Shown: positions 21,749 through 31,209 of the stretch, one piece after another | How positions within the stretch are numbered: the first letter of the stretch is position 1 | Layout: each line of letters starts with the position of its first letter | Assembly (NCBI GenBank): GCA_031546845.1 | Contig: JAVBJT010000006.1 | Location: 248,001 to 312,000 of the forward strand | DNA from: Azoarcus sp031546845 | GTDB lineage: Bacteria > Pseudomonadota > Gammaproteobacteria > Burkholderiales > Rhodocyclaceae | Direction: 5' to 3' | DNA length: 64,000 bases | Position numbers and translations under genes: made by a program | The notes under the pieces: generated by a model | What the model saw: only the letters and a program-made list of their open reading frames with translations | Databases searched by the model: none | What the model was told of the DNA's origin: nothing

Positions 21749-22720
21749 TCACCGTATGGGCCGGTCGGCAAGCCGATATACCGTACGCCCGCAAGAACGG
21801 AACAAATCGGCCGCATGCACGAAACTTTCCGAGTGCCCGACAAACAACTGCCCATCCGCGCGCAATAGCGGCGCAAAACGCTTGAGAATATTGTGCTGCG
21901 TCGGTTTGTCGAAATAAATCATGACATTGCGACAAAAAATCGCATCCATCGGCCCTTGTACAGACCATACGCTGTCGAGCAAGTTGATACGACGGAACGT
22001 AATCAAACGCCGAAGCTCCGGTTTGATCTTTACCATACCGGCTGGAACATCCCCGCCGCGCAGAAAGAAACGTCTCAGCCGTTCGGGCGACAAACGTTCG
22101 ACGCGATCCTGGCGATACAAACCGGCTTCGCCCTGGGCCAATACCGTCGTATCGATATCGGTCGCAATAATCTGCACGGGCGGATTCAAGCTATCGAACG
22201 CCTCGCAGACGGTCATTGCCAGGGAATACGGTTCCTCTCCAGTCGACGCGGCGCAGCACCATATTTTGATCGCGCGCTTATCGACGATGCCCTTCATTTG
22301 CTCGGCAAGCACGTCGAAATGGTGCGATTCGCGGAAAAAGGAAGTGAGATTGGTCGTCAGTGAATTGACGAAAGTTTCCCATTCGGTGCGATCGCGCCCG
22401 AGGCGATTCAAATACTGAACGAAAGTAGAGTCGCCACAGGCGCGCAGGCGGCGCGCCAACCGGCTATACACCATATCCTGTTTGGCCGGCGACAAAACGA
22501 TTCCCGCATGCTCATGGATCAGCTTGCGAATCTGATCGAAATCGGTGTTGGTAAATGCAAATTCACGCTCGCGGCTTGCACCTACCGAAAAGTTCAGCGC
22601 CTCGGAAAGAGAAACGCGCGGCGCAGGCGTCTCCGGCTTCGCGGTCTTGGCGCCTGCTGCGGAAAGAGAGGAAGAGAGACCAGGGCGCGGTGGCAAACGC
22701 TTGGAATCGCTGGATGACAT
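21749..22720 (-). CDS. cheR: chemotaxis protein methyltransferase CheR
   Basis: A 323-residue protein. A low-complexity N-terminus of about 60 residues precedes the CheR_N helical domain ('FDQIRKLIHEHAGIVLSPAKQDMVYSRLARRLR') and the SAM-dependent methyltransferase domain ('WCCAASTGEEPYSLAM', 'IIATDIDTTVL', 'IFCRNVMIYFD'). It methylates receptor glutamates and is paired with the CheB-type esterase directly downstream. AAGGAG 11 nt before ATG 22720 supports this start. Confidence 0.95.
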   Translation of the reverse strand: MSSSDSKRLPPRPGLSSSLSAAGAKTAKPETPAPRVSLSEALNFSVGASREREFAFTNTDFDQIRKLIHEHAGIVLSPAKQDMVYSRLARRLRACGDSTFVQYLNRLGRDRTEWETFVNSLTTNLTSFFRESHHFDVLAEQMKGIVDKRAIKIWCCAASTGEEPYSLAMTVCEAFDSLNPPVQIIATDIDTTVLAQGEAGLYRQDRVERLSPERLRRFFLRGGDVPAGMVKIKPELRRLITFRRINLLDSVWSVQGPMDAIFCRNVMIYFDKPTQHNILKRFAPLLRADGQLFVGHSESFVHAADLFRSCGRTVYRLADRPIR

Positions 22721-22840
22721 ACTCAAAACTCCTTATTTCGATTTCCGAGTGCAACTCCAGCGGAAAAGCCACCCGTGCCCGCACATTACCACTGCAAAGA
22801 CACCTAGGCCGTTATCCGCTACACACCACACGCCAACCAG

Positions 22841-23794
22841 CTACTTGGCCGCGCCTTGCAGCGCTGCGGCATCCAGCGGTTTACCGCTTTCGACTTCGAC
22901 CGTTTTTCCCTCGTTACGAATCGCGTCCTCGGCCTGTTTATTGAGCACCAAAATGGTTATCCGCCTATTGCTTGGATCAAGCGGGTTGTCTTTGTTTAAA
23001 GGCACGGTATCCGACAGGCCAACCACGCGCACGACCTTGCCCATCTCCAGTCCGCCGACAATCAGCTCACGACGTGATGCATTAGCCCGATTGGCCGACA
23101 GTTCCCAGTTCGAAAAACCCCGCTCACCGCCCGCGTACTGCGCCGCATCGGTATGCCCGGCAAGGCTGATGCGGTGATCGACGTCGTTGAGCGCCCGCCC
23201 GATATTCCGCAACAACTGCCGCGCATAGGACTGCAATTCCGCGCTCGCGCTGCTGAACATCGGCCGGTTTTGCTCATCCACAAGTTGAATGAGCAAGCCT
23301 TCGGTGGTCATGCTCATCAATATTTGATTTTTGAACTGACGCAATAATGGATCGGCTTCGATAATCGCCTCGATACGCCCCTTGAGATCGAGCAAGCGCA
23401 CGCGCTCACGCCGCTTCTCGGCGTCATCCACCGCCTCCACCACCTGCCGCCCCTTGGCCGCGTCGAGATTGATCACCCGCTTCCCCTCGACATCCCCCCG
23501 CTTGACCTGTCCAAGAGAGCGGGTCAAATCCTCCCCCCCTCCCGTGATGACGCTCGAACTATCGCCCGACCCCTGCCCCCCTTGCATCGCCAATTTGAGC
23601 GGGTTCTGGAAATAATCGGCAATACCCTCCAGGTCGCCTTTCGCGGTGGAGCCCAGCAGCCACATCAACAGGAAAAAAGCCATCATCGCGGTAACGAAGT
23701 CGGCATAGGCGAGCTTCCACGCCCCACCGTGATGGCCACCCCCACCTTTTTTGATGCGCTTGACGACGATGAATTGCTGTGTATCGCCGCTCAC
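22841..23794 (-). CDS. motB: flagellar motor stator protein MotB
   Basis: A 317-residue protein. The basic N-terminus, then one membrane helix with the proton-carrying Asp in 'LAYADFVTAMMAFFLLMWLL', is diagnostic. A periplasmic linker and plug precede a C-terminal OmpA-like peptidoglycan-binding domain ('ISLAGHTDAAQY', 'NWELSANRANASRREL'). With MotA it forms the proton-driven stator. It starts with GTG at 23794 and follows motA by 76 bp. Confidence 0.96.
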   Translation of the reverse strand: MSGDTQQFIVVKRIKKGGGGHHGGAWKLAYADFVTAMMAFFLLMWLLGSTAKGDLEGIADYFQNPLKLAMQGGQGSGDSSSVITGGGEDLTRSLGQVKRGDVEGKRVINLDAAKGRQVVEAVDDAEKRRERVRLLDLKGRIEAIIEADPLLRQFKNQILMSMTTEGLLIQLVDEQNRPMFSSASAELQSYARQLLRNIGRALNDVDHRISLAGHTDAAQYAGGERGFSNWELSANRANASRRELIVGGLEMGKVVRVVGLSDTVPLNKDNPLDPSNRRITILVLNKQAEDAIRNEGKTVEVESGKPLDAAALQGAAK

Positions 23795-23870
23795 ATGTCA
23801 CCCCACGCCCATATCACTGCGATACAAAGCCGGATAGAAGTCGAAATTCGCCACCGCATCGCGCCGTGCC

Positions 23871-24725
23871 TCAACCCTTGCGGTTCTTCAATTCCTGTTC
23901 GAGCTCGGAGAAGCTCGGACGATCGGACGAATACAGCACCTTACGGCCAAACTCGACGGCGACCTGTGGGGCATAACCATTCATGCTCGCCAGTAAAACG
24001 GCTTTCATGCACTGATAGATTTTCCCCCCCTCCTCCACCTTCTGCTCCAACTGGGAAGCGATGGGCGAAACGAAGCCATAAGAAAGCAAAATACCCAAAA
24101 AAGTACCGACCAACGCACCGCCGATCATTTTGCCGAGTACCGCCGGCGGCTCACCCACCGACCCCATCACATTCACCACCCCCATCACCGCGACCACGAT
24201 ACCGAAAGCAGGCAGACCGTCGGCCACCTTAGCGACGACATGCGGCGCCTGATGCGCCTCGGTATGATGCGTTTCAATCTCCGCATCCATCAGGCTTTCG
24301 ATTTCGAAGGCATTGAGATTACCGCTCACCATCATGCGCAGGTAATCGGTCAGGAATTCGACCGCGTGGTGATCGGCCGTCACACTGGGATATTTGGAGA
24401 AAATCGGGCTGGAATCGGGGGCTTCGACATCGTTCTCAATCGACATCAAGCCTTCCTTGCGTACTTTCGCAAGAATCTCGTACAGCATGGCGAGCAGATC
24501 GATATACATCGCCTTGGTGTAGATGGAGCCTTTCACCACCGCCGACAGCGATCCCATCGTCGCCTTGATCGCCTTGCTGCCATTGCTGGCCACAAAGCTG
24601 CCGATCATCAATCCGACGATAGCCAGATACTCCATGGGTACCCACAGGGCGGCCAGGCTGCCATGCACCGCGTAAGTACCCAACGATGCCGCAAGAACAA
24701 CGACGTAGCCGATGATGAGAAACAC
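23871..24725 (-). CDS. motA: flagellar motor stator protein MotA
   Basis: A 284-residue protein with four membrane helices: two near the N-terminus (about 1-55) and two around residues 168-225 ('GLPAFGIVVAVMGVVNVMG' and 'GALVGTFLGILLSYG'). A cytoplasmic loop lies between them and contacts FliG. It forms the ion channel with MotB. The start is GTG at 24725, preceded by GGAG. A candidate sigma-28 promoter lies 50 bp upstream. Confidence 0.95.
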   Translation of the reverse strand: MFLIIGYVVVLAASLGTYAVHGSLAALWVPMEYLAIVGLMIGSFVASNGSKAIKATMGSLSAVVKGSIYTKAMYIDLLAMLYEILAKVRKEGLMSIENDVEAPDSSPIFSKYPSVTADHHAVEFLTDYLRMMVSGNLNAFEIESLMDAEIETHHTEAHQAPHVVAKVADGLPAFGIVVAVMGVVNVMGSVGEPPAVLGKMIGGALVGTFLGILLSYGFVSPIASQLEQKVEEGGKIYQCMKAVLLASMNGYAPQVAVEFGRKVLYSSDRPSFSELEQELKNRKG

Positions 24726-24774
24726 CGATTAACTCCATGAAGTCGTCAGCACGGCCCACAAGGCTGACATAATT

Positions 24775-24801
24775 TTAACGCTCCCGGTAGTGGAAACTTG
24801 A
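24775..24801 (-). promoter_or_regulatory. candidate sigma-28 promoter for motAB
   Basis: On the minus strand TCAAGTTT, 11 bp, then AGCGTTAA compares with TAAAGTTT-N11-GCCGATAA (7 of 8 and 5 of 8). Its position between flhC and motA matches the motA promoter of enteric bacteria. Confidence 0.5.
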
Positions 24802-24816
24802 ATCTTCGCCACAAAT

Positions 24817-24852
24817 GAAATGGGCCGCCCAGCGTTACGGGCGGCCCATTTC
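24817..24852 (-). terminator. hairpin between flhC and motA, terminator-like
   Basis: A 14-bp perfect stem GAAATGGGCCGCCC with an 8-nt loop lies 40 bp downstream of flhC. The following minus-strand bases (ATTTGTGG) give only a weak T run, so it may act as partial terminator or mRNA stabiliser. Confidence 0.6.
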
Positions 24853-24894
24853 ACCGCGGCTCGAACGAAACTACCTAGCGTATCCGGCCAATAC

Positions 24895-25449
24895 TCAAGC
24901 CATCAGTTCACGTGTTTTAGCACTCTGGCCCGTCGTACGCCTGATTTTGCCGGCACGGGAAGGCATGTGGCACAAGCCGCAAACGAAGTTGCTGGTCGGG
25001 TCATAGGCATGCGCTACATAGTGGCCGCTACAGCAGGAGCACGGCGCCATCTGCAGCAGATCGGCATCGAAAAAACGCACCAGTGTCCACGCGCGGGTCA
25101 AGCTCAGCACCGGTTCGATCTGCTCGGCCTCGATGTGATCGAGATACAAGTGATAGGACTTGATGATCGCGCTGAGCCCTTGCAGTCCGGCGCGCTCCCG
25201 GAAAAACCGATGGAAGCCCATGAACAGCGAAGAATGGACATTCGGCTGCCACGTCATGAACCAGTCAGTGGAAAACGGCAGCATGCCTTTCGGTGGCGAA
25301 ACACCGCGGACTTCCTTGTAGATCTTAAGCAGTTTCTCGCGGCTGAGCCGGGTTTCGACTTCCAGCATCTGCATGCGCGCGCCCAACTGCACCATTTCGA
25401 CCGCACGGCGGATATCTTCCGCCTCATCGATAATGCGTTTATTCTTCAT
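24895..25449 (-). CDS. flhC: flagellar master regulator subunit FlhC
   Basis: A 184-residue protein. The four zinc-ligand cysteines typical of FlhC are visible in 'CSCCSGHY' and 'CGLCHMP' near the C-terminus. With FlhD it forms the heterohexameric activator of class II flagellar promoters together with sigma-70. Its start overlaps the flhD stop by 4 bp (ATGA), ensuring matched expression. Normal length. Confidence 0.96.
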   Translation of the reverse strand: MKNKRIIDEAEDIRRAVEMVQLGARMQMLEVETRLSREKLLKIYKEVRGVSPPKGMLPFSTDWFMTWQPNVHSSLFMGFHRFFRERAGLQGLSAIIKSYHLYLDHIEAEQIEPVLSLTRAWTLVRFFDADLLQMAPCSCCSGHYVAHAYDPTSNFVCGLCHMPSRAGKIRRTTGQSAKTRELMA

Positions 25450-25766
25450 TTTTCGATTTCCTTAACCGCTTTACTCGCCGCAATAATTGCAGCATGCAGA
25501 CTGGCTGTCGCAGCGTCTCGCCCTTCACCCGCCATAAGCCGGGCAAGCTGAGCATCGTCAAAACGGAAACAAGGCATCAGCATCTGGCTGTTGGCCATCC
25601 GTACCAGCTTGGCCGCAGACAACCCTTCGAGCAATTCGGCAAACTCCGTACTTACACCAAGCCGAAATAGGGCCGTTTCCCGATCGCTACGCAGCATCTG
25701 CTGTGCCAGCATCAGATAAGCCAAATTCAGCTCGCGTATTTCAGCCTGAAAATCGGGATCCTTCAC
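25446..25766 (-). CDS. flhD: flagellar master regulator subunit FlhD
   Basis: A 106-residue protein with the FlhD phrases 'IRELNLAYLMLAQQMLRSDRETALFRLG' and 'LAKLVRMANS'-like helices. It is the partner of FlhC, heading the flagellar hierarchy. It starts with GTG at 25766, with AGGA 5 nt upstream. The 190-bp upstream gap to the GGDEF gene should hold its class I promoter. Confidence 0.95.
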   Translation of the reverse strand: MKDPDFQAEIRELNLAYLMLAQQMLRSDRETALFRLGVSTEFAELLEGLSAAKLVRMANSQMLMPCFRFDDAQLARLMAGEGRDAATASLHAAIIAASKAVKEIEK

Positions 25767-25958
25767 AATTTCCTACCCTCTTTCAGGTACAAACACTTTG
25801 AACTTAAAGTAATTTGTGAGGAATCGCAAGTATGGCAACAATGCCCCCCTCACCCAGCCGTGTCCGAAAAGCGACACTTGCGACATTTTTCACGCTACCC
25901 GATTTTTATTCGACCCCTACCGGCGGTAAAAGTTGGAACATACAGCCCCAAAGCCTGT

Positions 25959-27893
25959 TCATTGAACCGTGGCAACACGATTACGGCCCCGCCCTTTGGC
26001 CACATAAGCCCCTTGATCGGCGCGTTTAATGAGCGCGTCGAAATCGCTCATCACATCGTCACGTATCGCCACGCCCACGCTGATCGTCAACCGCAACTGC
26101 GGCCCACCGGTATCGATCACCATGTGTTCAACCGCGACACGCAACCGTTCACCGCAGATCAACGCCGCCTCCAGCGTGGTATCCGGGCAAATGACGAGAA
26201 ATTCGTCTCCGCCAGTACGGCACACGACATCCTGACCACGCAGCGCGGCCCGTAAAGCGTTCGAAGCCTGGCGTAAAACCATGTCGCCGATATCGTGGCC
26301 ATATGTATCGTTGATCTGCTTGAAACCATCCAGATCGATGATCATGCAGCATAGAGGCCGCTGGCTCCGCGTCGTCGCGATCCATTCCTGACGGATGCGG
26401 TCAATCGCATAACGGCGGTTCGGAAAGCCGGTAAGCGCATCGGTAAGCGCCGCCTCTTGCAGGCGACGGTTCGTGATCGCCAATTCCGCAGCGAAATGCC
26501 GCAACTCCTCGCGCTCGCGCTCCAACTCCTGCTGCAAGCGAACCATGCGCTGCCCCGCACGCAGGCGAGCGCCGAATATTTCCGGCTTGACCGGCTTAAC
26601 CAGAAAATCGTCCACGCCGGCTTCGAAAGCCTCGATCAGACGCTCATCGCCTTCACCCTGCGTCGACAACAGAATATAAATGGCGCGCCCTACCTTGGTT
26701 GCGCGTAGCGCCCGCACCAACTCCAAACCATCCATGTCGTGCATGGCCCAGTCGAGCACCATCATGTGAGGCTGAACCTCCAGCGCCAACTCCATGCACT
26801 GTTGCCCCCTTTCGGCCTCCAATACTTCGTGTCCCGCCTCTTCCAACACACCACGCAACAGCGCGCGTATTTCCGCTTCATTATCGGCGACGAGCACCCG
26901 CATGCCCGTATCCGCGGACCCGTTTTTTTTCCCCGGCGAGATCGACTGCCCCGCCTCCGCGAGCACCTTTTCATCGCTTTGCTTGATGAGCTCGCTAAAG
27001 GGAGGAGGATCGTTGGTTTCAAACTGCAGCAGCCTTCCCCATTCCACCCATTCCCGTCCGATGCATTCACAGGCGGCGGCGAAATCCTCTCGGCTCAATC
27101 CCAATCGCGTTCCCAACTTGACCGCCACCGGCATCAATTCGGCCTGCTCCATTTCCGGCGCAAGGCAAATCTCGGCAATCGAGCGCGACAGAACCAGGCA
27201 CTGCATCAACAGCAATTCCCGCGATCCTTCGCTGAAATTCGATTTTTCCACCTGTTCGCAGTAAAACACCGGCTGGGTAAACACCGTGGGGACACCCCAG
27301 TCGGCCAACATCGCCACGCTCAACTCGCGGTGATTCATAGCGAAGGAACGCTGCTCGAGCTCCGACAGCTTCAAATCCGGCGAGCGCTGAACCTCAATCA
27401 GAAGCCGGCTATATTCGGTGGGATACAGTGTAGCCAGGGCCAATTCGCCAACACGGGCAAGCAGGCCGACGCTGAAGGCTTCGTCGGCGCCAACGGCGCG
27501 TACACGCAGGGCGATAACCTGCATCGACAACGCCATCAACAGCGAAGAGGACCAGAAACGCACGTAGTCGAAACCCGCGCAGATACCCTTGCGGTAGCTC
27601 GACAGCAGCGAAAAACCCAGCGCCATTGTGCGAACCGCCGGCAAACCGAGCACCATCAGTGCTTCCTGCACCGACACCACCGCGCGCCGATTGAGCATGA
27701 CCACGCCGTTGGCCGCCTTTATCAAACGGCCGACGAAAGCGGGATCGCTTTTGATTACCTGCGCCAACTCGGACATCGACACGTCTTTTTCTTGGGTCAG
27801 GCGAATAATGGCCAGCGCAACGCCACGCGGTGACGGCAAATCACCGGAAGCTTTGAGCTGTTCAAAACGACCCAAGTCGATCGTAGATGTCAT
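25959..27893 (-). CDS. HDOD-receiver-GGDEF protein, probable diguanylate cyclase
   Basis: A 644-residue protein. An HDOD domain (about 5-230) is followed by a receiver domain (about 333-455) with phospho-Asp in 'MMVLDWAMHDMDG', 'VLVADNEAE' and 'FLVKPVKP', and then by a GGDEF domain with intact 'RTGGDEF' signature. An inhibitory RxxD site (RGQD) lies five residues before it. It should make cyclic-di-GMP, controlled by phosphorylation and product. The HDOD part suggests docking of other signalling proteins. It is adjacent to flhDC with the same orientation, fitting a switch between motility and sessile life. GGAAAG before ATG 27893 sets the start. Confidence 0.92.
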   Translation of the reverse strand: MTSTIDLGRFEQLKASGDLPSPRGVALAIIRLTQEKDVSMSELAQVIKSDPAFVGRLIKAANGVVMLNRRAVVSVQEALMVLGLPAVRTMALGFSLLSSYRKGICAGFDYVRFWSSSLLMALSMQVIALRVRAVGADEAFSVGLLARVGELALATLYPTEYSRLLIEVQRSPDLKLSELEQRSFAMNHRELSVAMLADWGVPTVFTQPVFYCEQVEKSNFSEGSRELLLMQCLVLSRSIAEICLAPEMEQAELMPVAVKLGTRLGLSREDFAAACECIGREWVEWGRLLQFETNDPPPFSELIKQSDEKVLAEAGQSISPGKKNGSADTGMRVLVADNEAEIRALLRGVLEEAGHEVLEAERGQQCMELALEVQPHMMVLDWAMHDMDGLELVRALRATKVGRAIYILLSTQGEGDERLIEAFEAGVDDFLVKPVKPEIFGARLRAGQRMVRLQQELEREREELRHFAAELAITNRRLQEAALTDALTGFPNRRYAIDRIRQEWIATTRSQRPLCCMIIDLDGFKQINDTYGHDIGDMVLRQASNALRAALRGQDVVCRTGGDEFLVICPDTTLEAALICGERLRVAVEHMVIDTGGPQLRLTISVGVAIRDDVMSDFDALIKRADQGAYVAKGRGRNRVATVQ

Positions 27894-28042
27894 GGAATTC
27901 TTTCCACAGCAAAATAGGTATCGCGGCATTCGCACCGCATGATCAGCAACACTTTACCTTGGCGTAGCGCGGATCGTCGACAAGTGTAACCATACTATCC
28001 GCTCGCAACGGCATTGAAATTACGAACAAACTGAAGTCAAGC

Positions 28043-28048
28043 TAAAAT
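28043..28048 (+). promoter_or_regulatory. -10 element of NUDIX gene
   Basis: TAAAAT within 'gctaaaatc' lies 30 nt before the ATG. A TTGAAA at 28014 is too far (23 bp) for a standard -35, so the promoter is only half supported. Confidence 0.4.
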
Positions 28049-28077
28049 CTTTCGCTATTTCAACAGCCAGGGTAACG

Positions 28078-28635
28078 ATGAAGTTTTGCTCCAACTGCGG
28101 CGCGCACGTCGATCTCCGCATTCCTCCGGGCGATTCGCTGCCACGTCACGTCTGTGACCGCTGCGGCAACATCCACTACCTGAACCCCAAAATCATTGTC
28201 GGCGCACTACCCGAATGGGAAGACCGCATCCTTCTTTGCAAACGCGCCATCGAACCACGGCTGGGAAAATGGACGCTGCCCGCCGGCTTCATGGAAAACA
28301 ACGAAACCACCGCTCAGGGCGCAATCCGCGAAACGCTTGAAGAAGCCTGCGCGCGCATCGAAATTGGCGAGCTTTACACGCTGATCGACGTACCTCACAT
28401 CGGTCAGGTACATATCGTCTACCGTGCGCGTCTGCTCGACCTCGATTTTCGCCCTGGCGAGGAGTCGCTCGAAGTCGCCCTGTTCGATGAGGCCGACATT
28501 CCGTGGAACGACATCGCTTTCCGTACCATCGCCGTCACGCTGCGCCACTACTTCAACGACCGGCGCCACGGCACCTGGCGCTTTCATACCGAGAGCATCG
28601 ACCCGCCCGCGCCACCCAATACGTTCAACACATAA
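28078..28635 (+). CDS. NUDIX hydrolase with zinc ribbon
   Basis: A 185-residue protein. The N-terminal zinc ribbon ('CSNCGAHV', 'CDRCGNIHY') precedes a complete Nudix box, 'GFMENNETTAQGAIRETLEEA', with the catalytic glutamates. Ribbon plus Nudix resembles NudC-related and ADP-ribose-type pyrophosphatases, but it is shorter than NudC (about 257) and lacks its 'SQPWPFPxS' tail. The substrate is therefore unknown: probably a dinucleotide or nucleoside-diphosphate derivative. It converges with ada, whose stop is 12 bp away. Confidence 0.9.
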   Translation: MKFCSNCGAHVDLRIPPGDSLPRHVCDRCGNIHYLNPKIIVGALPEWEDRILLCKRAIEPRLGKWTLPAGFMENNETTAQGAIRETLEEACARIEIGELYTLIDVPHIGQVHIVYRARLLDLDFRPGEESLEVALFDEADIPWNDIAFRTIAVTLRHYFNDRRHGTWRFHTESIDPPAPPNTFNT

Positions 28636-28647
28636 CGCAACGCACAC

Positions 28648-29748
28648 CTACGCCGCATCGTCATCCCTGCGCGGAGGCTGCATGCGCGCCTCCCTCTCCA
28701 GCAACGCGCGCTTACGCTCCACACCCCAGCGATAACCCGACAGACTACCGTCACTGCGCACGACACGGTGGCACGGAATGGCAACCGCCAACACATTCGC
28801 CGCGCACGCGCTAGCCACTGCCCGCACCGCGCTTGGTACGCCGATGCGCCTGGCAAGATCGGTATAGCTCAGCGTTTCTCCAGGAGGGACCCCACGCAGC
28901 GCTCGCCAGACGCGTTGCTGAAACGCGGTACCGCGCACATCGAGCGGCAGATCCAAACCCACGCCCGGCGCCTCGACAAAACCGACCACATGGGCGACAA
29001 GTTGCTCAAAATCACTGTCGCCCCCGATCAATTCCGCGCACGGAAAACGATCCTGCAGATCGCGCGCCAATCGATCGGGGTCGTCCCCCAAGGCAATCGC
29101 GCAAACGCCCCGCTCGCTTCGCGCGACCAGAATCGCGCCGAGGGCACATTGGCCGATGGCGAAGCGGATGTGTTCGTGCATACCGCCAGCACGGTAACGG
29201 GTCGGTGTCATCCCCAGAATTCCGTCGGATTTTTCATAAAAGCGGCTGCTGGCGTTATAACCGGCATGATAGATCGCCGCCGTCACCCCGGCACCACAAC
29301 CCAGCGCATCGCGCATCCGCCGTTCGCGCTGCGCCACGGCGTATTGCCGAGGCGTAAGACCAACGATGCTCCTGAACAAACGGCGGAAGTGGGAAACGCT
29401 CAAATCGGCGTGTTGGGCCAGCACCGCTAGCGCGGGCGGCGCGTCCGCTTCTTCGATCAGACGGCAGGCGACGGCAATCCGCGCCACATCCAACTCGGCG
29501 TGCGACGAGAGCCGATCCGGCCTGCAACGCTTGCATGGCCGGAAGCCGGCCTGCTCGGCCTCTTCGCGCGTGGCGTGAAAACGAACATTCTCCGGCCGAG
29601 GCCGGCGGGCAGAGCAAGAAGGCCGGCAATACACGCCGGTACTGTCGACCGAGTAATAAAAGCGCCCATCGGCGCCTGGATCGCGCGTAACAACAGCATG
29701 CCAGCGCGGGTCATCGAGCGTGGCAGCGGGTGTAATGATTCGGTTCAT
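28648..29748 (-). CDS. ada: adaptive-response regulator and O6-methylguanine-DNA methyltransferase Ada
   Basis: A 366-residue full-length Ada. The N-terminal zinc domain with the phosphotriester-accepting Cys ('VYCRPSC', 'PCKRC') is followed by an AraC-type helix-turn-helix (about 95-190) and the C-terminal methyltransferase with the active site 'IPCHRV'. It repairs alkylated DNA and, once methylated, activates its own and other repair genes. AAGGAG before ATG 29748 supports the start. No alkA or alkB neighbour is present, so the response genes are elsewhere. Confidence 0.96.
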   Translation of the reverse strand: MNRIITPAATLDDPRWHAVVTRDPGADGRFYYSVDSTGVYCRPSCSARRPRPENVRFHATREEAEQAGFRPCKRCRPDRLSSHAELDVARIAVACRLIEEADAPPALAVLAQHADLSVSHFRRLFRSIVGLTPRQYAVAQRERRMRDALGCGAGVTAAIYHAGYNASSRFYEKSDGILGMTPTRYRAGGMHEHIRFAIGQCALGAILVARSERGVCAIALGDDPDRLARDLQDRFPCAELIGGDSDFEQLVAHVVGFVEAPGVGLDLPLDVRGTAFQQRVWRALRGVPPGETLSYTDLARRIGVPSAVRAVASACAANVLAVAIPCHRVVRSDGSLSGYRWGVERKRALLEREARMQPPRRDDDAA

Positions 29749-30021
29749 GGCGCACTCCTTCTGGCGGTTCATCCAACGGTTGAACTCTATCGTCCGCCGT
29801 GAATCGCCACACTCCGGAATTGATTACCGAATTAATGGCCGCCGTTCGCCACTGCCCCATTCATACGGATTCGCTTTCAACCGTATAACTTCGTTAGGTC
29901 GCCTTGCCGTGCTACAGCACTGTCTGCTGCTCCCCGCCTCGTTATCCGGTTGAATGCAAACCCGTATCATTCCGCGCCAACCGCCAACACATCGCCGCGC
30001 GCGGGTACATAAATATCCGAT

Positions 30022-30549
30022 TTACTGCACGCGAATCTCAACACGACGCGCGCGGGCCGCATCGTCACCACCCAGCGTCTCGGCGGGCTTACGCAGCAAC
30101 ACACGCTCCACCGGCACACCGAGATCGACCAGCGCCGCGCGCACGGCCAGCGCACGTTTGCGCGCAACGGCGGCATTGGCCTCCGCGCTACCGGCCGCGT
30201 CATGGAAACCGGACAACAGCACGCGGGCGTCGGGCCGGGCGGAAAGTTCGACAACGGTCATGGCAAGTGCATCGCCCGCATTGGCCGGCAATTCCGAACC
30301 GCCAAAATCGAAATACACCACGGTCAAGGCTTTTCCTATTTCCGCGATCTCGACGAATACCACACCCTCATCGACCGCACCGCCACGAGTTGGGGCTGAA
30401 ACCATTTTCACCGTCGCACCACCGGACGCCGCCGCATGGCCGCGCAGTTGATACACCCCCATTCCGATCACCAGCGCGATCACCATCGCAATCACGCCGA
30501 ACACCACACCAATGGCGATATTGAGCTCACCGTCTTCCTGATCGAACAT
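30022..30549 (-). CDS. membrane-anchored OmpA-like domain protein
   Basis: A 175-residue protein. One N-terminal membrane helix (about 11-35, 'AIGVVFGVIAMVIALVIGMGVY') is followed by a short linker and an OmpA/MotB C-terminal-like domain ('LTVVYFDFGGSELP', 'VLLSGFHDAAG', 'RKRALAVRAAL', 'ARRVEIRV'). It is probably an inner-membrane protein whose periplasmic domain binds peptidoglycan. It stands alone and has no recognised partner. It is not an outer-membrane porin, since there is no beta-barrel. Confidence 0.8.
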   Translation of the reverse strand: MFDQEDGELNIAIGVVFGVIAMVIALVIGMGVYQLRGHAAASGGATVKMVSAPTRGGAVDEGVVFVEIAEIGKALTVVYFDFGGSELPANAGDALAMTVVELSARPDARVLLSGFHDAAGSAEANAAVARKRALAVRAALVDLGVPVERVLLRKPAETLGGDDAARARRVEIRVQ

Positions 30550-30732
30550 TTTTTCTTCTCTCCTCGGCAGTTTTTACTGCGTAAATGAAAGCGGATTCGC
30601 AGTGTAACCAAAACAGCACATAAACAAGCGTTTTCCCCCTGCCGTGCCACTTCCACGCAGAGACCGGACCATACCCGTTGGTTTATGCTTGCAGCGTCGC
30701 GCCCAAGGCCTTTCTTTCAAAAGCGAGCCACC

Positions 30733-31167
30733 ATGCCCCGCATCACAATCGAACTCCCGCCACACCTGCCTTTCGTCACCGAACTGCCGCTCTATCTCAG
30801 CCACATCAACTACGGCGGACACCTGGACAACGCTTTGCTGCTCACGCTGGTGTCCGAAGCCCGTGCCCGCTTCATTCAATCCCTCGGCTACCGCGAAGGC
30901 GACGTCGAAGGCGTCGGCATCATCGTCAGCGACGCGGCCGTGCAATACCGCGCCGAAGCCTTCCACGGCGAAACCATGGTGGTGGAAATGGGCGCCAGCG
31001 CATTCAACCACTACGGCTGCGATCTACCCTGGCGCATGACGGATCGTGCCAGCGGGCGCGAAATCGCACGCGGCAAAACTGGTGTTGTCTTCTTCGATTA
31101 CGGCGAACGCAAAATCGCCCCCATGCCGGAAAATTTCCGCCGCCGCATGGAAGCCTCGCCGGGTTGA
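30733..31167 (+). CDS. acyl-CoA thioesterase, hotdog fold
   Basis: A 144-residue protein of the 4HBT/YbgC type: 'LYLSHINYGGHLDNALLLTLVSEARARFI' contains the hotdog helix and the Asp/Asn position, and 'AVQYRAEAFHGE' is a typical strand pair. It should hydrolyse an acyl-CoA thioester of unknown chain. ATG 30733 is chosen because the hotdog fold begins just after it; the ribosome site is weak. A VOC-family gene follows by 42 bp and may be co-transcribed. Confidence 0.85.
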   Translation: MPRITIELPPHLPFVTELPLYLSHINYGGHLDNALLLTLVSEARARFIQSLGYREGDVEGVGIIVSDAAVQYRAEAFHGETMVVEMGASAFNHYGCDLPWRMTDRASGREIARGKTGVVFFDYGERKIAPMPENFRRRMEASPG

Positions 31168-31209
31168 TCCATCGCCCTCTCATCCGTTCGGCACATAAGG
31201 AACAACACG

